DNA of 5,940 nucleotides, taken from assembly GCA_902797565.1 (NCBI GenBank), contig CADBTO010000238.1:1-5940 (forward strand), written 5' to 3'. A program made the position numbers and the translations under genes. This document shows positions 1 to 4,853 of the stretch, in pieces (position 1 is the stretch's first letter; each line of letters opens with the position of its first letter). The stretch comes from an uncultured Lachnospiraceae bacterium (GTDB lineage Bacteria > Bacillota > Clostridia > Lachnospirales > Lachnospiraceae). Below the pieces are notes generated by a model, which was not told the DNA's origin, ran no database searches, and saw nothing but the letters and a program-made list of their open reading frames with translations.

Positions 1-659
1 CCGTTGATGACCTCTCCCAGTCCCAGCTTCTCCCAAAGCGCCCCCTGGGTGGATTTTCCAATGCCGGAATTTCCCGTGAAGAGCACGGCGGCCCTGGGGC
101 TGTCATCGCCTGAAGCCGTGTCCAGGGCTGCCCCGGAGCCGTCATCGCCTGCTGCCACGCTGCCGGCTGGCAGGCGATCTGTCCCTACATAGCAGCTGTG
201 GAACACAAAATGCTGCCGCTTTGACAGCATTTCGAGCAACCCGATATGTTTGAGCAGTTCATGGTAGGACAGGTAATCTTCTGCCCCCTCCGGCTCAAAT
301 ACGACTTCCATTTTGTCAGGCGCGTCGTTGTCCCGTATGGTCCAAAGCAGGTGGTGGTCTTTGGCTTTGTGGAACAGCCCGGCCAGGACGGTGCCGGCTT
401 CCCGGCCGGAATGAGAATCAGGATAATAATACTGCATCAATCCGCAGGTCCGGTCAGGCCGCTCTTTGGGCGGGTCGATATGTCCAAAACGGCAGGCAAG
501 CCGGATGTGCTTGCCTGCCGTCTGAAACGCTGTCCGGAACAGGGAGAGCCTCAGGTTCTCCCGAAGCCTGACCGGAGCGGATACCTCCAGCAGGACATCA
601 CCGAATCGAAAAAAGTCTTGAACAACTGCTTTGTCCGCCTCCCAATTCCGCAGCATCAT
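1..659 (-). CDS. HPr-kinase-like P-loop protein, N-terminal part (runs off left edge)
   Basis: This reading frame is open from an ATG to the window edge: 219 complete codons with no stop. The decisive motif is the Walker A loop GNSGIGKST (residues 196-204, bases 48-74), preceded by a hydrophobic strand (AVLFT) and followed by QGALWEKLGLGEVING. The pattern P-loop, Q-x-x-LW, then a G-x-x-[IV]-N-G turn is typical of HPr kinase/phosphorylase-related proteins that often sit beside RiPP precursor genes in Firmicutes; true HprK phosphorylates a serine of HPr. The first ~190 residues show no motif I recognise and no membrane segment, so it is probably cytoplasmic. The rest of the ATP-binding domain lies outside the window, so catalytic competence cannot be judged. 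A Gly/Ala/Asp/Ser-rich stretch (residues 159-189) separates the N-terminal part from the P-loop and contains an internal duplication. The start is fixed by an ideal ribosome binding site; a second in-frame ATG follows immediately. It follows the small Cys peptide gene by 12 bases. Confident of the P-loop kinase-like family, not of the substrate. Confidence 0.8.
   Translation of the reverse strand, partial: MMLRNWEADKAVVQDFFRFGDVLLEVSAPVRLRENLRLSLFRTAFQTAGKHIRLACRFGHIDPPKERPDRTCGLMQYYYPDSHSGREAGTVLAGLFHKAKDHHLLWTIRDNDAPDKMEVVFEPEGAEDYLSYHELLKHIGLLEMLSKRQHFVFHSCYVGTDRLPAGSVAAGDDGSGAALDTASGDDSPRAAVLFTGNSGIGKSTQGALWEKLGLGEVIN
84..149 (-). repeat. In-frame duplicated segment in the linker before the P-loop
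   Basis: Two copies sit 39 bases (13 codons) apart: bases 123-149 (GDDGSGAAL) and 84-110 (GDDSPRAAV). Over these 27 bases, 22 positions are identical, and both copies are preceded by the same two bases, giving an 11-base perfect repeat (CAGGCGATGAC on the minus strand). The second copy runs straight into the beta strand before Walker A. This suggests that the flexible linker grew by duplicating the segment just ahead of the P-loop. Confidence 0.7.
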
Positions 660-666
660 GCCTCTG

Positions 667-671
667 CCTCC
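667..671 (-). promoter_or_regulatory. Ribosome binding site of the HprK-like gene
   Basis: GGAGG lies 7 bases before the ATG at 659. The preceding AA belongs to the TAA stop of the peptide gene, so the extended site AAGGAGG overlaps that stop. The overlap supports coupled translation of the peptide and the kinase. Confidence 0.8.
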
Positions 672-935
672 TTATGATGCGAAATACTGCATGCTTTCCG
701 TCGGGATATGGTAGCAAACGCCGTCGTTGCTCTTCTTATTCCCCATATCCGTCTCATCCATCGTGCAGGGCGAGCCGGCTCCGGTAACATTCCAGATCTG
801 CGCAAGGCCCTGGTAATCGACCGCGCAGTCATTCTGGGTATGGCCCGGAGATGTATCCGCACAGCTTGCTACCGTGGAATCGGCAGCAAGCGCATCTACA
901 ATTACAAGGGGCGATTCATATTTCAGTTTTGCCAT
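672..935 (-). CDS. Small four-cysteine peptide, candidate RiPP precursor or kinase substrate
   Basis: This gene encodes 87 residues from the ATG at 935. In-frame ATGs at 944 and 947 would add 3 or 4 residues; an AGGAG at 948-952 lies 12, 3 and 0 bases from these starts. I prefer 935 because it gives a natural start (MAKLKYESP) and 947 is too close to the AGGAG. No signal peptide or membrane segment is visible. Residues 1-22 are leader-like (KYESPLVIV, then a short Ala/Asp/Ser/Thr stretch). The remainder is polar, Gly/Asp/Asn-rich and carries four Cys at 25, 37, 57 and 74. It ends QYFAS with a terminal serine. YxxP leaders followed by Cys/Thr/Ser-rich tails recur in RiPP precursors recognised by PqqD-like domains, and HprK-like kinases neighbour such genes. 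I cannot name a family. It lies between the secreted surface protein and the kinase with no room for a separate promoter, so co-expression is likely. Alternatives are a small cytoplasmic regulator or a disulfide-bonded exported peptide. The gene is convincing; the function is open. Confidence 0.75.
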   Translation of the reverse strand: MAKLKYESPLVIVDALAADSTVASCADTSPGHTQNDCAVDYQGLAQIWNVTGAGSPCTMDETDMGNKKSNDGVCYHIPTESMQYFAS

Positions 936-947
936 TTCGATCATCAT

Positions 948-952
948 CTCCT
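948..952 (-). promoter_or_regulatory. Ribosome binding site of the small peptide gene
   Basis: AGGAG lies between the TAA of the surface-protein gene (957-959) and the cluster of possible peptide starts (947, 944, 935). It directly abuts the first ATG, which disfavours that start. The spacing is short (3) for the second and slightly long (12) for the third. Confidence 0.65.
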
Positions 953-956
953 GTAT

Positions 957-3900
957 TTATCTGGTGACTTTCAGTGTCAGCGTCTTGGCTTTGGAAGCCT
1001 TTGCGCCGGCCTTTGCCGTCACGTTGTATTTGTAAGTCCCTTTCTTGGCCGGTGCCTTGAAGGTATAGGTCCAGGTCTTCGTCTTTCCGGAGGACTTTGT
1101 CGATTTCTTCAAAGTCTTCACGATCTTCTTGCCCTGCTTCACGACGACGCTGGTCGCGGAAGCGGAGGTCTTGACCGTCATCGTCACTTTCGCTTTCCGC
1201 TTCACGTTCTTTTTGGAAAGCTTCGCGGAGGACACACTGACTTTGACTTTCGGCTCGATGTAGCTTGCACCGGCCTGCTGGTCCGAACCGTTCGACAGAT
1301 CCTTCGTTTCGCCGATGTCTGCAGGGTTTGTGAGGGCAAACGTGCCATGCTTTGCGTATTGCTCTGCCATGATCGCCGCAACATCCACGGTGCTCAGCTC
1401 CTGGGTATCCCCTTTTGCAAATGCCCGGATCCGTCCCTGCATGGTACTGCCGTTTCCGGTATCAGCCGCGCTTACGCTGTTTGATACCGTGTTCGTGCCC
1501 GTATACTTGAGTTTCGTGATAGACAGGATGGAATCACTGGAGTCCTCAGAAGTCGGGTCAAAGGCCACTGCCAGCGTCACGCCATTTTTCCAGTCAACAC
1601 CTTCCAGGCCTTCCAGCCGGCCGGAAGTCAGATACTGTTCTGTCGCGCTTGCAACCGGGAAGGAGAACGGGTAGCCTGCAAGCTGCGTTTCGCCGTTTTC
1701 ATCGACATAAGCCCCTGTGATCAGGCCGACATATGCGGATGCTGTGCCTTTCGGTGCTTTGGTACCCAGCTGGATGGTTGCCGGTGCTTTGCCATCGTCC
1801 GTGCGGATTGTCGTAAAGACCATGCCGCCCTTTTTCAGATACACTTCATTATTCGGCCCGTACAGCTCGAATCCCTGCATATCCTGGATGTTGTCTGCCG
1901 CAGAATCCACATAGAACGCACTGTTCACTTCCTGCCCGTTCGGGAGGGTGGTTTTTCCGGTTCCGTCTGTCAGGATCATATCCCGCAGTTCGGAATAGGA
2001 AGGAGAAAGTTCCAGGTCTGTGGCATATGCCGCGTTTGCCTGTGCATTATTCGGTCCAAGCGGGTCATAGATCCGGATGGAATCCAGGATAAAGGAGTTT
2101 CCGGCTGCATTTCCAGCGGTAATTTCTACTTTATAGGTTCCAAACGGAAGCCCGGTTGTATGCGAAGAAGGAATCTGGTACAGATCCCCGCCTGCCTGCC
2201 AGGTGTTGTCAAAGAGTTCGCCGCGGTTGTTCGTGCCGTTCACGATGTTCCCAGCGGCATCCTTGACGACATACTTATAGCTGCCGGTTGTGCCGTTCTG
2301 CTTGACAAACAGCTCTACGCCTGTTCCGGTAAATTCAAAAGAAGCGGACGCGCCTGCCTGGACTACCAGTGCCTTTCCGCCGGAAAGCGCCTGGTCTGCA
2401 TTGTAATGGGAATCATACCCATAGTTTCCGCCTTTGCCAATGGTGCCGTCATCCTGGATGCTGCCCTCGCTGCCGGAGGTGCTGTTTTCAACTGTGACAT
2501 CCCCGGACGTTGCAATCGCTGCCGTCTCTGCTTCGTAATATACGTTGGTTGCAGGGATTACAGATACGTTTGCCGTATCGCTCTTTTCGCCGTCTTTGTA
2601 TTCCAGATGGTAGGATGCCTGCTCAATCTTCGTCATAAATTTCGAAGGCGTGAAGATGATCTTGTTCCCGGATACCGAAAACGTGCCTTCGCTCGTATCT
2701 GCGTTGTCAAGTACGACGGTGCCTTCGCTGCCGGTGCCATACAGCTTGTCATTTGCAGTCACGTCTACTTCGATTGCCTTGCCATAATCTGCCACGACTT
2801 CGTCGTCCGCAATATCGCCTCTCTTGACATTATGGAAGGTGTAGCTGTATACGTCAACATTTGTGCGGTCATACTCCTGCTTTTCCGGAATCGTCACTTC
2901 GCCGCCTTCCGTACCGCCGCCCTGCTGGATATTTTCCTGCGTGTTCTTTGCGGTTTCCCAGGCAGTCATATAGCCCTTGCCGTCCATCCCGACTTCCGTG
3001 ACTTTGTATGTCCGGGTCTCGGCACGCGGGTTCTCCAGCGTGAATACGGCCTTCTGTCCGTATTTCAGCTTCAGTTTCCCTTCTGCGTCTGTCGGCTGGT
3101 TCTGGGCAACGATGGTCCCGTTTTCCAGCAGCGTATAGTATGCGCGCTTGTTGCCTGCAAGGGGCTTCCCGTCTTCCGTGACCTGGAAGTCGAACTGCTG
3201 CTGCTCCAGCTCTGCCTGCTCTGCTTCGGAAGCACCCGTGTTGTCAAAAGCCTTTTCCACAGTCAGCTGGTCTTTCTGCGGCAGGTTGAAATTCATACGG
3301 AGGTTGGAAAGGTTGCCGCCGCGCTCCATATAATAGATCTGCATCGAGTGGACTTTGTCCTCGTTCTCGCGGTAATTTCCCAGGATGCTGGACAGGGTCA
3401 CGGTCTTTGCTGTTTTCGTGCCGGGTGTGACATTCACCTGGTCATTCCCGAAGTCGATCGTCCCATGCGCGGTATCGTGGATGCCGCCCAGATCCATGAC
3501 CAGTTTCCCGTCGATGTATACCCAGACGTCATCATCGCCGTAGAAGTCAAAGATAATCGGCTCCTTCCGGCCGTCCTTCGTTGTCATGAAGCCGCCGTCC
3601 ATCATATAGAAGTCGATGTTCAGGTTCATGCCGAACCACCAGTCTTTTTCGCCCTTCCACCAGGTATTCCCGTATTTGTCGTTGACATTGGAATTGGTCA
3701 CTTTGCCGATCAGGTTCGGATCCACTGCATTGAAGGGATAAAAGCCGTCCTGCGCGTTTACAATCGCGCCCGGATTCGACTTGTTGCGGTAATAGAAGTC
3801 CATCTTCGCACCGGACTTTCCGATGCCGTCCCGGAAGTTTGCAACCATGCTCCGGGAATCAAAGGTATAGTAACCATCATCATCCAGGACCATCGGGAAC

Positions 3901-4361
3901 TGGACGTTCGTGAACACGTCTTTTGCCGTGTTTTGGTCCAGCGTGAAAAGCCCCTGGTCGTTGTAATTGAATTCGATTTTGGAGCCGTTCAATTCATCTT
4001 TTGCCATACCCGTCACGACGGAAGCATCATGGGTCCATTGATTCTGGACCCCTTCGGTCTTTCCGATCCGTCCGCCCCGCTTGTCCGCGTAGAACGTGAT
4101 GGATTTGCTGTCATTATGGAATTTCTGGTTCGCCAGCGCATTGATGTCCTTTCCGGATCCGACATCATAGATATCCTTGTAGTTGAACAGGGTGGTATCG
4201 AAATACCGGATGTTTGCGCCATCGGACACGGGTGCGTCCGCCGCTTCTTCTGTTTCTGCCGCTTCTGCCCGGACGGGTGCTGCCGCCAATGGAAGCCCGC
4301 TGCTTCCGCTTGCCATCACCATTGCAGCGGTAAGCATCAGGCTGAACAGCCTTCTTTTCAT
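957..4361 (-). CDS. Secreted multidomain surface protein with fibro-slime (PA14-like) and SpaA-like domains
   Basis: A 1134-residue exported protein. A signal peptide starts MKRRLFSLML and has a likely signal peptidase I site near AEA at residue 34; an acidic stretch follows. Residues ~60-362 form a fibro-slime/PA14-like domain: GDDDVWVYIDGK near 275, then DLGGIHD, and YYMERGGNLSNLRMNFNLP near 343-361. Residues ~365-512 resemble a SpaA/CnaB-like prealbumin fold (TVEKAFDNTG start, KVTEVG in the middle, YTFHN end). Residues ~513-604 look like a bacterial Ig/cadherin-like domain (EVDVTAND). Residues ~607-768 look like a galactose-binding/CBM-type beta sandwich (VYYEAE ... FILDSIRIYDPL). Residues ~769-1032 are unassigned. 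Residues 1038-1134 form an Ig-like module with 27 Lys, 2 Arg and no acidic residue. There is no LPXTG motif, C-terminal membrane helix, SLH repeat or cysteine. The role is probably adhesion or glycan binding in or outside the wall. An upstream GTG at 4445 is open in frame but lies next to the -10 hexamer, so the start at 4361 with its AGGAGG is chosen. First gene of the operon. Confidence 0.9.
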   Translation of the reverse strand: MKRRLFSLMLTAAMVMASGSSGLPLAAAPVRAEAAETEEAADAPVSDGANIRYFDTTLFNYKDIYDVGSGKDINALANQKFHNDSKSITFYADKRGGRIGKTEGVQNQWTHDASVVTGMAKDELNGSKIEFNYNDQGLFTLDQNTAKDVFTNVQFPMVLDDDGYYTFDSRSMVANFRDGIGKSGAKMDFYYRNKSNPGAIVNAQDGFYPFNAVDPNLIGKVTNSNVNDKYGNTWWKGEKDWWFGMNLNIDFYMMDGGFMTTKDGRKEPIIFDFYGDDDVWVYIDGKLVMDLGGIHDTAHGTIDFGNDQVNVTPGTKTAKTVTLSSILGNYRENEDKVHSMQIYYMERGGNLSNLRMNFNLPQKDQLTVEKAFDNTGASEAEQAELEQQQFDFQVTEDGKPLAGNKRAYYTLLENGTIVAQNQPTDAEGKLKLKYGQKAVFTLENPRAETRTYKVTEVGMDGKGYMTAWETAKNTQENIQQGGGTEGGEVTIPEKQEYDRTNVDVYSYTFHNVKRGDIADDEVVADYGKAIEVDVTANDKLYGTGSEGTVVLDNADTSEGTFSVSGNKIIFTPSKFMTKIEQASYHLEYKDGEKSDTANVSVIPATNVYYEAETAAIATSGDVTVENSTSGSEGSIQDDGTIGKGGNYGYDSHYNADQALSGGKALVVQAGASASFEFTGTGVELFVKQNGTTGSYKYVVKDAAGNIVNGTNNRGELFDNTWQAGGDLYQIPSSHTTGLPFGTYKVEITAGNAAGNSFILDSIRIYDPLGPNNAQANAAYATDLELSPSYSELRDMILTDGTGKTTLPNGQEVNSAFYVDSAADNIQDMQGFELYGPNNEVYLKKGGMVFTTIRTDDGKAPATIQLGTKAPKGTASAYVGLITGAYVDENGETQLAGYPFSFPVASATEQYLTSGRLEGLEGVDWKNGVTLAVAFDPTSEDSSDSILSITKLKYTGTNTVSNSVSAADTGNGSTMQGRIRAFAKGDTQELSTVDVAAIMAEQYAKHGTFALTNPADIGETKDLSNGSDQQAGASYIEPKVKVSVSSAKLSKKNVKRKAKVTMTVKTSASATSVVVKQGKKIVKTLKKSTKSSGKTKTWTYTFKAPAKKGTYKYNVTAKAGAKASKAKTLTLKVTR

Positions 4362-4370
4362 ATGCTCAGT

Positions 4371-4376
4371 CCTCCT
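4371..4376 (-). promoter_or_regulatory. Ribosome binding site of the surface-protein gene
   Basis: A perfect AGGAGG sits 9 bases before the ATG at 4361. It decides the start in favour of the signal-peptide methionine over the upstream in-frame GTG. Confidence 0.85.
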
Positions 4377-4436
4377 GGTTCTATAAAATTTTGATGCGCT
4401 GCCCCGGATCCCGGAGCCAGCCATGTTTATAGGTTT

Positions 4437-4466
4437 ATTATACACGTATTAAAGCAACAATGTTAC
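4437..4466 (-). promoter_or_regulatory. Promoter of the surface protein - peptide - kinase operon
   Basis: A consensus -10 TATAAT (4437-4442) is preceded by an 18-base spacer and a moderate -35 GTAACA (4461-4466, 4 of 6 matches to TTGACA). Transcription would start near 4430, leaving a leader of about 69 bases. No other promoter is needed or visible within the three-gene operon. Confidence 0.55.
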
Positions 4467-4501
4467 AGAAATGTGAACAAATTCTGTTTTTTTTATCATA
4501 C

Positions 4502-4531
4502 ATCCTGTGTGAATTTCTCTTTTTTTGTCAA
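4502..4531 (-). promoter_or_regulatory. Possible second leftward promoter
   Basis: A perfect -35 TTGACA (4526-4531) is followed 18 bases later by only a weak -10, CAGGAT (4502-4507). It could be an activator-dependent or minor promoter for the surface-protein operon. It could equally be chance in AT-rich DNA. Confidence 0.25.
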
Positions 4532-4726
4532 TTTTCCAGTTTATTTCGGGGACATCCGGGGTATATTTTTAGTACTTCTGGTGAAAAAAGAAACAAAGAA
4601 TTCAGAATAACAGATAATTTGCAGAATCGAATCTTTAAAAAAAATAAATATATTACTGTATTCATACTTTTATACTGATATCTGTTTTTTCGCAGCTTCC
4701 TTCTCGTGCGTGCCCGGCTGCCATAG

Positions 4727-4755
4727 TTGCATTTTCGGGGAATCAATGGTATACT
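4727..4755 (+). promoter_or_regulatory. Extended -10 promoter of the pyruvyl transferase gene
   Basis: A -35 TTGCAT (4727-4732) and a -10 TATACT (4750-4755) are separated by exactly 17 bases, and a TGG extension (4747-4749) precedes the -10. The predicted start is near 4762, giving a leader of about 92 bases. This matches a housekeeping sigma-factor promoter well. Confidence 0.7.
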
Positions 4756-4762
4756 GGACAGG

Positions 4763-4793
4763 CCCTGCCTGCTGGATTTTGCAGCAGGCAGGG
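4763..4793 (+). promoter_or_regulatory. Perfect 12-bp hairpin at the 5' end of the leader
   Basis: CCCTGCCTGCTG (4763-4774) pairs perfectly with CAGCAGGCAGGG (4782-4793) around a 7-base loop (GATTTTG). It begins at or within a base or two of the predicted transcription start. No T run follows, so it is not an intrinsic terminator. It may be a 5'-terminal stem that stabilises mRNA, an RNA-level regulator, or an inverted-repeat operator in the DNA. Confidence 0.65.
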
Positions 4794-4796
4794 ATT

Positions 4797-4813
4797 GGCC
4801 GGGGCCGCCGGCC
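4797..4813 (+). promoter_or_regulatory. Second GC-rich hairpin in the leader
   Basis: GGCCGG (4797-4802) pairs with CCGGCC (4808-4813) around a 5-base loop (GGCCG). It lies 3 bases after the first hairpin and 40 bases before the start codon. No T run follows. Together the two stems occupy about half of the predicted leader. Confidence 0.55.
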
Positions 4814-4842
4814 GTGGGAAGGCAGAGATACGTTGTTTTCGT

Positions 4843-4847
4843 GGGGG
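4843..4847 (+). promoter_or_regulatory. Atypical ribosome binding site of the pyruvyl transferase gene
   Basis: A GGGGG run lies 6 bases before the ATG at 4854. It lacks the usual A of AGGAGG but has suitable position and purine content. The weaker pairing contrasts with the strong sites in the leftward operon. Confidence 0.5.
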
Positions 4848-4853
4848 TTATTG

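Larger units (their letters stand above)
4362..4853. other. Divergent intergenic region, AT-rich core
   Basis: This 492-base stretch separates the two divergent transcription units. Roughly 4430-4690 is clearly AT-rich with several A and T runs, unlike the GC-rich genes around it. The rightward end (about 4700-4850) is GC-rich and carries the rightward promoter and two hairpins. Short open frames here on both strands have no convincing ribosome binding site or protein-like composition, so I call no gene. Confidence 0.7.

Noticed and set aside
672..935. Classification of the small peptide as a lasso peptide precursor
   Set aside because: The leader partly fits, but the following segment is about 65 residues and has no Asp/Glu at ring position 7-9. 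No cyclase or protease gene is in view.
708..1484. A 258-codon plus-strand open frame covering the peptide gene and the 3' end of the surface-protein gene
   Set aside because: It crosses two well-supported minus-strand genes, starts without a ribosome binding site and has shadow-like composition (Arg/Cys/Leu/His-rich).
2160..4394. A 744-codon open frame on the plus strand, antisense to the surface-protein gene
   Set aside because: It lies wholly opposite a gene with clear domains, has no convincing ribosome binding site, and its product is Cys/Val/Phe/Arg-rich without recognisable motifs. It is a by-product of third-position codon bias.
4461..4479. TGTT...AACA dyad around the -35 of the leftward promoter as an operator
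   Set aside because: Only four bases per arm match, with no support in the centre. Too weak to call in AT-rich DNA.
4671..4676. A TATACT in the AT-rich core as a second rightward promoter
   Set aside because: No recognisable -35 lies 16-18 bases upstream, and the promoter at 4727-4755 is far better.
4460..4678. Small 72-codon open frame on the plus strand in the divergent region
   Set aside because: No ribosome binding site precedes it, it overlaps the leftward promoter, and its Phe/Ile/Lys-rich composition reflects the AT-rich DNA.
4763..4813. The tandem hairpins as intrinsic terminators, possibly for a gene coming from the left
   Set aside because: Neither stem is followed by a T run and no rightward gene ends upstream of them in the window.
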